A stretch of DNA of 64,000 nt, taken from Taenia hydatigena. Taxonomy: Eukaryota; Platyhelminthes; Cestoda; Cyclophyllidea; Taeniidae. The stretch's first letter is position 1. The number at the start of each line of letters is the position of its first letter. A program made the translations under genes and the position numbers. Below the pieces are notes generated by a model, which was given only the letters and a program-made list of their open reading frames with translations, searched no databases and was not told the DNA's origin. Shown here one piece after another: positions 27,185 through 38,799 of this stretch. The stretch lies in the NCBI GenBank assembly GCA_036345935.2, contig JADWOT020000004.1:3710418-3774417 (forward strand). Reading direction: 5' to 3'.

Positions 27185-27439
27185 TTATACAGCTAGAGGT
27201 CTGAGAGAATGCTTACTGTGCATTGGTAGTAGGATGTTGACTTTGTGATCAGTGACCGTCAGCCTACTCAATGCACACCTGAGTGTAGTGGCACATAATA
27301 CGATAGGGTGAATTAGCTCTCGCTCCTCTGAATGACCGGAACACCATCGATTTATGTGAGCATGATTGCTGAAATACAGCAGCTGCCTCCGAGTAATTAG
27401 TAGGGCAACTTTTAGCAAAATGATATATTGACTTGACAT
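27185..27439 (-). other. Unidentified exon-like frame in the left arm (84 codons)
   Basis: This frame begins MSSQ and contains RRQLLYFSNHAH, NRWCSGHSEERELIHPIV and LRCALSRLTVTDH. The homologous position in the right arm (39,787-40,050, +) is also open, begins MSSQ too, and keeps QLLYFGSHV, RWCPSHPEEG and LRRALSSLTVT. Two such diverged copies staying open in the same frame is weak support for past coding. No domain is recognised. Further along the same strand the arms share a second peptide block (26,985-26,890) and an acceptor-like pyrimidine tract (26,550-26,541). Confidence 0.3.
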
Positions 27440-28299
27440 CTACAACATTTTATCTGCATGCAAATTTACTGTGAGCTTGCAAGAAGGTGTTCGTCTTTGC
27501 TTTGGTGGTACTCATGGTTCAACAGCATCAGATACTCTGACACTCTTAGGCGATTTGGATCACAACAAATACACTAATATGCCAATCACGAATCACTTAA
27601 TACGTGCATTTCCTTCTCACTATCCGGTAGCACTTAATCGAGTTTCACTAAAAGGCTAACAAGACATTTTGCAGATTCAAGGTGTAGACGTGATGAAACA
27701 ATTGCACCAAACTTTCATAATGCAGTCCTATTACTTCACAGATTTCTAGTCTATTTAACCCTCTAAGTTTCACTCAAGATTGCATGACGCTACACTTGAA
27801 ACTCAGCACTGCCTGCTAACTCCAGTGTGCAGAAAGATGTCTGATTGAGGTCCTAAAATTTGCGTCCCATTGAAGCTGATATTGCGTGGAGCTACACGAT
27901 GCGACTCCGCATTTCCAACAGCTTGCTGTATCGCATGTTGTGAGTGGCCGCGTGTGATTAGCAGAATTGGCGTTCGGCAGCAATATCGTGCTAATCTCCA
28001 TGAGTGTTACAGTCAATGTACACAATTGCAGCCAACCCCATTCCACCAATTAGTATCGTTGTCTGCATGCATCACAAGTAAGCATCATAAGACACCATCT
28101 CATGATCCATCTTGTGTAAAGCGTTTGATATCAATGATTTGGGCAAATAAGTTCAATATGGTCTTACTTTGGAGCGCCAACAATGAGCAAAGTAATTGGT
28201 TGGTTGGGCAAGAATCTGCCCACTGTTAATGGCTCTGTTCAAGTCATTAAGAAAAGCGGGGTCGAGTTTTTTAACTGACCATGTGTGCAGCAAAACAAC

Positions 28300-28470
28300 T
28301 GGGTGGCATAGAGTCTACCATTGGAAGATCTGAATCGCGTGGCATTACGAAGACTCATATGTGTGACTTGGAGTTTGAGGGCAAATCACAATTTCAGATT
28401 GCCATTGATCCCAGAGAGTGTGCATACTTCCTGCAGATTTCCGCGGATTTAGGCCATAACACGAACCAAA
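28300..28470 (+). other. Conserved peptide block of Fam-2 (unidentified)
   Basis: The frame reads TKTHMCDLEFEGKSQFQIAI followed by DPRECAYFLQISADLG. The corresponding positions of other Fam-2 copies give THMHTLDSKAENHFE (28,960-28,860, -), THMCTLDLRDL with stops and IAIDF (38,930-38,830, -) and a frameshifted MRALDLNANHHSQ...IDSTQCVFF (near 37,910-37,990, +). The other copies are broken by stops or frameshifts. I do not recognise the protein. Confidence 0.3.
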
Positions 28471-28829
28471 GTCACTGTCTTCCTTAGAGTTTGGGATGTC
28501 AATATTACTAAAGTTCATTATTTCCTAAAAATCTTTAGCCGTATCGCTCTTAACTTTTGTGTGCCATGCAAACTCATTGGCGCATGCGTTCTCTGCCAAA
28601 TACTAACTTTAACGAGTTTTATCGCCAGCATGCTTTCTTCTAAAGAGTCGTAGAAACAGCGCCAAAATGGTATATAGATCATCAAAGTACATTGCAAAAT
28701 TTAAATGTCTGATTTGTTACTGACCGCTTCAGCTTTAGTAAATACATCGTAGCCAATCCTTCAAACATGAATTCCATACTGGAATCAAAGAAGGGCTGCG
28801 CTTTTAATGCACATGGGTCAGATTGGAAA

Positions 28830-29660
28830 ACAGTGAAAACAGCTCTTAATTTAGCTTTAATCCGCCAAATAAATGCAGAAAGTAGGCACATCGTATGGGA
28901 TTAGTTGCTATTCAAAATGGTTCTCTGCCTTTGAGTCCAGTGTATGCATGTGAGTCTTCGTATTGCTCTACGATTTCAGCCTTTCACAAGTAGACTCCAT
29001 GCCAAAGTTCTGCTGCCACATGCATTGTCAGTTTAAGATAACTCCTTTTTAGCCTTCTTTAACAACTCGAACAGACTTATTCACAAACTTATCTTTCTAC
29101 ACACCTATTACTTTGCCTCCTGGTGGCGTTTCAACACAAGACCATATTGGATTTATTTGCCCCGATGATTGAAGTCAACCCCTCAACACCAGGTGAGCAC
29201 GATATTGCTGCTAAATGTCAATTCTGCTTGTTACTCGAGGTTATTACACCATACGGTTGGGTGAGGTGATAAAAAGGCGAAGCACCATGCAGCACCATGC
29301 AATATCAGCTTCAATTTTATGGAAATTTTAAGACCAGTATCGCACAGCTTTCTGCATTGTAGAGTTATGTAATCTAAGGTAAAATGTAGAGGATGTAGCG
29401 AAACGCATAAATTGTAAAAAAGGATGACGGCAATTTCAAAGAAAAAGGATAGGTAGAATGACTTATCACATCCATGCCTTAAGTTAGCAAAATCTATGGC
29501 AGGTTGTTGGTTAAACTCGATTAAATTTTGCGAGTTCGTTCAGTGGCAGCATTGAATTAGCTTCGGCAAAACAAAGAGTATCTGCCCCATCAAGCCAATG
29601 ATAGCAGTGAACAATGCTCGAAAGACATCGCGCGTTTTTATGCACAGAAGTAAATTGTAC
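28830..29660 (-). repeat. Fam-2 copy inside the spacer (direct pair, member 1)
   Basis: This copy is on the minus strand relative to the left arm. Anchors on the + strand are TTTGGCGGA...GCAGAAAGTAGGCAC near 28,865, GGTGGCGTTTCAACACAAGACC near 29,123, ATTGAAGTCAACCCCTCAACAC near 29,169 (quoted in parts), GATATTGCTGCTAAATGTCAA near 29,202 and GCAATATCAGCTTCAAT at about 29,300. It continues to AATCGAGTTTAACC near 29,515, which corresponds to AATCGAGTTTCACT at 27,638 in the left arm. It lies next to Fam-3 copy 1. Confidence 0.65.
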
Positions 29661-29699
29661 TAATTTAAGGTCAAGCCCAGGGTGGAAGGCAGCCTGCAA

Positions 29700-29935
29700 A
29701 TTTACAGCAAAGCTTCAATACTGTGCTGATTGGCGAAGACCACAAATGCTACAGCGTAAAAATTTGGCACCAAGAAGAACATAGTACTAGTGTTCACGGT
29801 AATAAGGTGCAAAGCAGCGGCAGAGTAGGTACAGAAGAACTCGAGTGGATATGCGCTTATGTGATCATGCATTGGGGATGGGACAGAAGACTTGAATGCG
29901 TCAAACACATATGAGGTAATGGTACTTTCCACTAC
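29700..29935 (+). repeat. Fam-3 module, copy 1
   Basis: A module of about 230 bp that is roughly 80% identical to the reverse complement of 36,830-37,060. The translation LIGEDHKCYSVKIWHQE ... GTEELEWICAYVIMHW matches LIGDDHKCYSTKIRHQE ... GTEVLEWVCAYVIMHW in the other copy. The adjoining Fam-2 copies are in the same orientation as each other, so the Fam-3 module has been flipped relative to Fam-2 in one of the two. The family is unknown. Confidence 0.6.
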
Positions 29936-30114
29936 CAATCGCAGTCGCCTCCCAGTGCTGATAGCAGGTTTTATTGCACATGGCTGCAACTGGAAATTAT
30001 TTTCCAGGACACACGCATTAAAGGAAAGTGCATAGACGATTTCTAGACTGTGCACATTTGGTGAAAATACGAAGAGGCGAAGTGTTGGATTTCGAGTACT
30101 GAGGCGATCCAATC

Positions 30115-33100
30115 ATTCCATTGTGATTTCGACCACGTGGAAATCAATTGACAATGCCTTCTGGAAGTGAATAAGCTATGAACATCAGAAAGGCAAACTA
30201 ATATTTGTTATTCGACGCTGGCTGAAGCGCTTCGCTTGAGAGTCAGAAATGTCAATTACAATCGGATCCTTTGCTCAAACTCATGCATATGTCAGAAAAG
30301 TTATTATGTTAGAATTAGGCATCCAAAGCCTGCGATTTCGCCTCTCCATGAGCCATGAGTCATGCTTGCATAGCAATGCAGACACTCTGGTCGAAATAAG
30401 AAAGTGCACCCCATTCGGTGGCTAAAGCAGCTGCTTCATGAATAAAGATGCTCTGCGAAGCACAAATCTGACAGCGGAACCCAAAATGCTATGATAGAAG
30501 GAGGCTTCCCCTCGAGTGTACACGCACACAGTGATATGCAGTGATGTTTATTCGAGTTTGATATAAACGACTTGCTAATACCTCAAGCCATTCATGTATT
30601 TTGCTACTTAACAATGTCAACTTTATTGAGCTAATTTTAAAAGAATAAGACTGAAGAGGACTAGTTGCGGATCCATTCCGAATGGTTTTGAGCACCAGTC
30701 ACCCAATTTTCGTTCATTCCCATCACCTGTTCCCTCTATCACCCTTCTACCCGCGTCATTATTCCCTGGGTACGTGCGTGATCGTCTATATCACGCCCAC
30801 ATCAAAGGATACAAAATATGTCACCCCACTGCAAAGAATTTCCTCGCCTTTCGTACGTGCACTTGTATCAGATATTTTGCACAATTATCGCTTGCATCTA
30901 CTCATTTCGCCCAGAGTGACCCATCAAGTGTCAGCTGCCTGGATAATTTGCGCCTAAATTCGGTTTCATATAATTACGCCACCAAAATATACCCTCTAAT
31001 GCTATACCAGAACTTCTCGCCATCGAATGCAGGTGATCGCCTCATTTAAAGGCGAAGAGAAATTGAAGCAGTCCGTAAACCTGTAAGATTTATTGATTTC
31101 AAATGTAAGAGAAGTTGATCACACGAAGACAAGCGCTTATTGAATGTCGTGGTCAAACATGTTGTAAGGCAAACCACTTGTGCTATACCCGGCATGGAGT
31201 CGGAGCAATTTCACACCTACAATTTGAATGAAGTTCACTTGCGACACAAATTAAAGCGGCTTTTATTGCCTCACACTCGTAAGAACATTTGTTATCTGCT
31301 TCACTTTGGCGTCAATTTAGTTATCAGCACTGAGAGTTTAAATCAAACAATCTTACTTTTGGTTTTCTTTTCTTCGCGTATTCTGCAAAATACAAACAGG
31401 CAAAACAAGTGACTCAGTCATCTGCTATCTACAACAATGAATCTTTGTAGCACAAATGTTTCACGCCGACCATTTTATCAAACAACAAGCCAAAGTCTGC
31501 TCCTCACAACAAAATTCATGGCACATCCGGAAGCAACTACTTACAGTACCCTAAAAGTGCATTATTCAACTCGCATCATCAGAACTGACATAGCAGTGTG
31601 AGCAGAGGCATTAGCAAAACAGCGCGTTAGTTAGCCGTGTTGGAGGCACATGTCTTAGTTGAAATGCAATAAGGTAACAAAATGACAGAAAAGGTGAGAC
31701 AATGAGTTACTCACGGTTGCACTCCTCCACTTCCGGTGATAGCCCTAGGAACAATCTTGAAATCAGTGCATCGCAATGCGGCATCTTCTTACATGACTCT
31801 TCTATCTACGCAAGGACTTGCAAATTACATTTTCTTGTACAAAATCTTAGCAAGGAAATTAAGCTAGTGTGAGCAACAGCACCAAGAAATCGTTTAAGGA
31901 GGATTACTCGATCCTACTCACCACCCTGCAGATAGTCGACAGATACAACCAAAACTGTGCTATTGCCAGTAAAAGTAAAACGATCACGGGTTCTGTTGGT
32001 TTCGCCAGGGAAACTCGCACGAAACACTCGCAAGTCTTTATTCAAATCTTTCTCCAAGCCGGCTAAAATACATACAAAATGAAAATCGAAACATCAACGG
32101 AAGCCAATCACACAGCAGAGGTTTCGGTTGGCTGGGTGGCATTGAAAATGGTGCGGAAGATACAAATTAGTGCAGCCTCTTTTGGAATTTCATTCAACTC
32201 ACCACAGACAGGGTTTTGATTGAGAACAAGTTGGGCTCCATACCAAGAGCATTGAGGTACCGCGTTGATGTAAAATACGACCTATTTTGGATGTAAACGT
32301 ATCAGGCATAAAGCCTATTACAGTAGTGCTCAAAATTAGTGGATGATGCATGGATGGGAGAGCGATCTGTTACTTTCTCCAACGGAGCATTTTAAGTGCC
32401 TGGCAAATATTGTGTGAGCAGTTGCATCAAACGAGACGAAGATTATCGATGTTGGGTGTACGGGCGAAATGATAATCTAGGATTACCGGTGATATTGTCT
32501 CTGCGCCTCCTACGGCAAAGCCAACTTCAAAGGACTTCAAGTCTTTGACAAAGCGCGAGAGAGGAAACGACGTGTTCACGTCAACTTCACCTGTTATGCA
32601 ACAAACAGAATATCCTCTGTTTTAGCCTCATTATTTCTACAATACATAAAAGTATCTCAAATTCAAGATGCAGCAAAAGAATTGAGCTGTTTTGCTGCAT
32701 ACTGTAGGCCTAATTGCCTCGAAGATATACCAATTATTTCCGCGCTACATCGCATTTACTTCTATCATTGTCTTTTCCAAATATGTAAAGCCAATGTCAA
32801 TGCATTAATAAACAAAATTACCTGGCGCAGGCTTCGGGAATTTGCATCGCGGTGCAAAGAATGTTGTTGAAGCAACTCCTGTATTGGGTCTAACGTTAGT
32901 CAACAACAAGGCCCTTTGCCTTCGCACGTTCCTCAAGGTGATGTTAGCTTTGTCTAAGGCAAATGAATATTGCATTAATTGCGCACTTCTGCAATAACTA
33001 CTTGGAGTACGCATGCCGAATACACTAGCCTAGACTTGTAGCACTTTAGCTAAATTGCTTTATTTTTCCATGTGAACAGACCGAAAGCTCTGCATAAGAC

Positions 33101-35640
33101 ATAGCGGCCAAGTGCACGACAAGCTTCTGTTGTAGTTGGAGAGAACCAACACTGCTAACTGGTCGGATGTCAGTTGTTTGGGGCTTACAAGAATTAAAAC
33201 GCGTTTTCGATTAAGGTACATTAACATACTTTTTATGAATTCGCAAGGTCTGCCCCATTTCATTGTGCCGTTGACGAAGCATATGCCTTTTCTAACTGTC
33301 AATGGACTGGCTACTGAATCACGTTCGATAGTCGCATTCTAAGAAGAAAGGAGGCCCAAGTAAGAAGGCATGCTTAATGGCCTATGCGTATGCGAGTCTG
33401 ATGTATACTTAGTGCTCTTTGTCTGTTAACGTAATTCGTTTGACGTACTTTGCAAAGTTAAAACTAACAAATAACCACGTCCCTTTAATGACGTCTTTCC
33501 AAATTGGTGCATATTCATTTGGTCATATCGACAAACTTACAAAATAACCATCGCATTCAAAATTCATGGTGTCCGACCATCCTGAGTCCTTTGCAACGAC
33601 CCGTGATCCCCACAACGTTGGAGTGGTTGCGCCTTTATAACATAGAACCTGTTTTACTTTCCTCCATTAGTTGAGACATCAAACGGACATCACATGCTTC
33701 GTCGGCCTCATCTCTTCTAATTTTGGTGACAGTAGACTTTGATGTCTAAGCTTATCCATAATTTTAGATCCACCCATACGCTGAACCTTAAAACACACTA
33801 GCCGGTGCAACACGGATTTCTATGCTTAGAAAAGGAGCGCACTCCATAAGGCATATTTATTGCATGCACAGAACCATTGAACAAAGTGAAACTTAGAATG
33901 AGCAGTCAAAATGCAAAATGAAGACGTACCTGAGCAGTAGGCTACGCAAGTAAGGAGTGCGATAATTCTCATCATCTTACCCGTTGATGTCTAGCTAAAA
34001 GTTTTGTGTTTATTTATAGGACAGACAATCAGGTCACAGAGCGACGATTGGTGCGCATGCAGAGAGTAGGCTGGCCTTTGACATTGACTTTTGACAGATG
34101 TCAGCATTATAGATGCGTGCATTTGAGTTGAGTGGGAGTGTTGAGATTTTGTGAAAGCCTTCTACTGCATACAAGTAGGTACACCACCTGAACGCGTAAA
34201 TGGGAATGATCTCAATATTACAAGCCATTAGGAATGTTTTGCCTTCGTGTGCGATCTGTCAGAATCGTGGATTGCAGCACCTAGTCTCAGCGAATAATGG
34301 TTCTGATCTATTTATTCCAGGTATTCGCACACTGCCGATGCTGCCATCACCGGTTCTAGAATGCATTTCCTTCACTTCTAGCAAGTTACAGATCTAGTTT
34401 TGTAAAGGCATTCAAGGTCCTTTTATTCTCAACTTGGTGCATTTAAGGAGACATTTGAGTGTATAGTTTATTGGAGGGCCTGATGACTGACTTAGTGCGA
34501 TATTTTTGTCTACATCTACTATTGGGCTGCCAATTGGTGGGTGCCCCTAACTCAGAGACTGAGGCGGAGTAGCAGGTCCTCGAGGAGAGGGTGGGCTACG
34601 GGCTATCAATGAAGGGCTACCGCACTCTATGAAGTCTTTTTCCAAACCATTAGCGTAAATCTGGAGACCGAGAAAGCGGTCGATAACTGTGGTGCTAGGT
34701 GTTTTATGTTTTATCCTCATTCATCGAAAGCATCTTTGAGCTCATGAGAAAGGCAGAGTGGAACACGATCTTGCTGCCATCAGCCAAGAGGTGCGTTTAC
34801 TTTAATGTAAATGTGGAGAAATTTGAAGAACTATGCGTCCAAAATGAGCCTCTGAAACATATTCAATTGATTATATATTAGATGTTGTATCTTGTCCAAA
34901 AAGAAGTTTGTGATGGTCCGCATACAATTCGTCTGGCTTGATCTCTTCCTATGCCCAACACTCTACGTCTTGTACATTTTGAAGTCTTCTGTTTAATAAG
35001 CAATGCTTAATTAAACCGACCGCAATTCATAATCATCTTAACTATAATACTGCTTTGTTTCAAGCAGATATCATCTCTATTTGTTTGAGTTGCACAGCAT
35101 CATGTGACGTCTCTGTTCTCACTTGCTAAAACACGATGGCATTTTAGCCTTTAAATGCTTAACCCTTAAAGAAAGTCTTCATGTAACCGTAATGATTTTT
35201 GTAGACGTGAAGCTAGTGTTGTCTCAAGAGCTTTATTCATTGAGTGTACCTAAGATAGCATGCTGTTGAGCTGCAAGGAATGAGCTCAACTGGAAGTCCC
35301 AATCGATGCAAATAAAGCAGTATTGCGAATGGAATGATGTCTGACATCCATCTGAACGACTATGACTGCTAGTCTAATGACAAGACTGAATGGATTATTT
35401 TGTGCACGATTGCATGACGCACGATCTCTTGCACACCATGGTTTTCCAAATAGTCTGAACGCAAACTCAAAATTAGTTTGTGCGGACAAATCTTATTGGG
35501 GTGTTTTAGGGCAAAAATACTGAGTATCAAGTGGTAATAGTCCATTTAAGCTCATTCAAGCTTCCCATTGCTGTAAAACGACGCGGCCACTTTTGAACGA
35601 CATAGCATTTGGGGGACATGTTGGTGGCACAAATTCATAA
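30115..35640. other. Unique spacer sequence, no supported feature
   Basis: This is the central part of the spacer between the inverted arms. There are only short frames, and I could pair nothing here with other parts of the window. Confidence 0.5.
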
Positions 35641-36810
35641 AACTAGATTCGTGTACGGAAATTGAGTGTGTGAATAACAGGTGAGCTGGATGTAATCAAA
35701 AGGGCCTTCATTGTGATCTGCGATTTTGACCTTCCACCGGTAGACCCTATGCTGCACACTATTGCCACCACATACGCGGTCAGTTTAAATGTACTCCTTC
35801 CAGCTTCCTTTAATGAAACGATCAAAGCCATTTGCACTGCGCTGCTTCTCACTCCTCCAACCTCCTCCTCCTCCTTCTCCGGTGATTGATATCAACCCCT
35901 TCAACAAAATATGAAGTATGTGATGGCATCATATGATGCATACTCGTGGTGCATACAGACCGTGAAACAAATTGGCATTGACCATTGACCATGACATTGA
36001 TTGAGATGAGCACAATATTGCTACCAAATGGCAATCTTGCCTGTTACCTGTGGTTTCTCACGCCGCACGATTGTGTAGGGTGATAGAAAGGTGAAGTTAC
36101 ATAGTGCGGCACCATGCAATATCAGCTTCAATGATGCGTAAGTATTAACACATGTATCGGACATCTTTCTGCATGATGGAGTTATAAAACAGTGCTGGGT
36201 TTAGTGTGTATCATCATGCAATCTTCCGTGGAATGCGGGGTGTTGGGCAAAAATATATGATCTGCTCTCTCCTCTCGTGTAATGCGGGTTAAATTTTATA
36301 GCCTCGTCTATTCGGCCCCATCTCATTCTGCGAAACATGCTTACCAAAAAATATTTTCGACATTCCATTTTACAGAACAGCAAAAGGATGGATTTTGTTA
36401 GGGAAGACCTAGTCTCACTTTCTATTATGTCTGCAGACAGAAATAAATTAAAACGTCCGAGGGCCTCTTCCTCTAGTTACCGCCTTCTCTGACCGCCTAG
36501 TATTTCGCGTCGCTCGTTAACTTGATTTTCTATCGGCGTCATCTTTATTCAATGTCTGTGCAGATCCGTTACTCAAAAGGTGAAAAAAATTGTGGAGGTT
36601 AATTGATAAGCTTAAAAGGCTGTAATAAATAATTTATCACAACTGTATCTTAGATTTGCAAAGGATTATGGTGGTTTGCTGGCTAAATACAATTAAATTT
36701 TGCGTGCTGGTTAGGTGCCAGCATTGAATCAGCTTTATCAAAATAGAGGGTAGCTGCATCGTTAAGACAAGAACAGCAGTTAATTATGCTCAAAGAGTCT
36801 TTCATTGTCA
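35640..36810 (-). repeat. Fam-2 copy inside the spacer (direct pair, member 2)
   Basis: It has the same orientation as 28,830-29,660. Landmarks on + include GTAGACCCTATGC near 35,740, TTGATATCAACCCCTTCAAC near 35,886, GTGATGGCATCATATGATGC near 35,920, TGACATTGATTGAGATGAGC near 35,992 and GCACCATGCAATATCAGCTT near 36,109. It continues to AATTAAATTTTGCG near 36,692. A CTC-repeat tract at 35,858-35,880 interrupts it. It is followed by Fam-3 copy 2. Confidence 0.6.
35858..35880. repeat. Short CTC/CTT microsatellite
   Basis: A run of CCTCCTCCTCCTCCTTCTCC-type triplets lies within a Fam-2 copy. The other Fam-2 copies lack it at the corresponding place, so it is a local expansion. Confidence 0.8.
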
Positions 36811-36829
36811 CGCTCTTAGGAGCGTTAGT

Positions 36830-37060
36830 CGAGTTCTAGTCTTCGGTTCCGTCTCCAATGCATGATCACATAAGCGCACACCCACTCGAGTACTTCTGTA
36901 CCCATACAGCCGCTGCTTTGCACCTTAGTACCTTGAGTGTTGGCACTAAATTATTTCTTGGTGCCTAATTTTTGTGCTGTAGCATTTGTGGTCATCGCCA
37001 ATCAGCGCAGCATTAGCACTTCACTGCAAAAATTTATGAGCTTCCTTCTATTCCGAGCAT
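36830..37060 (-). repeat. Fam-3 module, copy 2 (inverted relative to copy 1)
   Basis: The reverse complement matches 29,700-29,935 at roughly 80%. Shared strings include GACCACAAATGCTACAGC, GGTGCAAAGCAGCGGC and GCGCTTATGTGATCATGCAT. This is the most similar non-TRIM repeat pair I found apart from short blocks, so the event may be younger than the surrounding Fam-2 copies. Confidence 0.6.
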
Positions 37061-37429
37061 GTTTTACAGATTAGCACAATTCGCTTCTGGGTATTAAAAT
37101 TCGGGATATTTTTAGAGCATTATTCACTGTTATTCTTGATCTAATAAGGCAGCTACTATCTGTTAGAATAAAGCTAATTTAATGCTAGCACTCAATAAAC
37201 ACGTAAAAATTAATTGAGCCTAACTTACAACCTACAAATGGTCCTCTGTAAACCTAAGTTGCAGTAGTGATAAGTCAATTGCTTCCACCTTTCAAAATGC
37301 TTTTGTCATTCTCTACAGTTTATGCACTTCAATCGACCCTCTTCTGAGATCACATGATCATACAGACATCTCTTAGCAAAATTTTACAAATGTATTATGC
37401 AAAAAGGAGTCAGATGCAATTCCCAAATT

Positions 37430-38010
37430 TGCGCATAATTGAAGCCAATATCGCATAAGGCTACATGATGTGACTTTACCTCGCCAACAGCTTACTTAAT
37501 CGCGTGGAGCGAGCGACCGCGACTGGTAAGCAAAATTGACATCTAGCAGCAATACTGTGCTCACCACAACCAATGTCATGGTCAATGCCCAGAGATGCAG
37601 CCAATCTCACTTCACCGATTTGCTTCATAGCCTGCACACACCATGAGTGAGCATCATTTGACACCATCTCATGCTCCACCTTTTGTTGAAGGGGTTGATT
37701 TCAATCATCGCAGCAAATAAATCCAATATGGTCTTGCATTAAAATGCCAACAATAAGCGAAGTAATTGGTGGGTAAAAAGCTTTGTTTGAGTCGTTGGAA
37801 AGAAGCTGGAAGGACTCTGCTTAAACTGATTGCGTGTGTGGCTACGGAAGTATGTAGCATCGGCTCTGCTAGTGGGGACTAAAACCACAGAATATTAGGA
37901 AGACTAAAATGCGGGCGTTGGATTTAAATGCCAATCACCATTCCCAAAGGCTATTGATTCCACGCAATGCGTATTTTTTGTCGACTTAAGTAAGCTAAAG
38001 TATTTACTCT
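37430..38010 (+). repeat. Fam-2 copy inside the spacer (same orientation as the left arm)
   Basis: It starts AATTGAAGCCAATATCGC, where the left arm has CATTGAAGCTGATATTGC at about 27,869. It continues through GACTTTACCTCGCCAACAGCTT, CACACACCATGAGTGAGCATC and ATCCAATATGGTCTTG, as short blocks, to a frameshifted version of the CAYFL peptide block near 37,960. Confidence 0.6.
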
Positions 38011-38799
38011 TCTCTGATCCATTTAGACATGCAGGTGTAATGAATGTTGCAGTTGCAGTTCAATTTCTTTACGATCCCTTGCATTTGATCTGTTTCGTGA
38101 CTGATGTTGGTTGGGCAACTTCTCAAAAATTGATATTTAAGTTCCGTTTACTAGACTCAATGAAGCATCGTCGAAATAATAAAACATTTCACAGTAACCA
38201 CGGTAGGTCAAAATACCACTATTCTAATTTTTAACACCTCGTGTATTATAGACAGGCTGACCATTATTGGAGTAGAGTAATTCTGGATGACTGCTTGGAT
38301 TTCAAAGTCAATTTTTAATAAATTATACTGAGCTGCTCCTTAACATCATAATCGCCTTTTCCCAAATTTGGAGAGTCTTGTTTGCTCACCGCCTTTTTCA
38401 ATTTTGGTCAAAATAGGTGCACTCATTCATTTAATAGGTGTGTTCCCTTCTAACTGGCCAATAACATTCAATGGATGCTTATATTCTTGCAGCTTCTTTC
38501 ACTGTTCTACTAACTTTAATCTGTTGAGTACATTGCCGTACAGATGAGCAGCATCTGTATTTTTAAAAAGTAGCGGGAAGCAATTACGAAAACAGTAACA
38601 CTGAAATCCATCGTAGCTCCCGTGAAATGGTTTTGGTTTCATGTGAGATGCCTCATTGAGTCGAACAAATAGGTCGTCGACGTTAAACCTTGTAAAATTG
38701 CATATCAAGCATCAGTCGCACAATGGATCGAAACAGATAGGAGCGCTACAAAGTTTGATGGCAAGTGCAACAGCTATTGTATCTGCTGATACATACGGA

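Larger units (their letters stand above)
26380..28480 (+). repeat. Left arm of the 26-41 kb inverted duplication
   Basis: The reverse complement of this arm can be followed at 41,045-38,800 over about 2.1 kb with the same order of landmarks. An 18-base perfect anchor, GCATCTAAGATTATCTCT, lies at 26,652-26,669 here and 40,714-40,697 there. Others are a GTCAACGTCTAC block near 26,870, an AAGGAAGGAAGAG block near 27,089, GATACTGCAGAGTGG near 27,148, CTTGCAAGAAGGTGTTCG near 27,476 and CAAGGTGTAGACGTG near 27,680. I estimate 65-75% identity overall. The inner part, from about 27,440, is the Fam-2 unit that also recurs inside the spacer. Confidence 0.8.
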
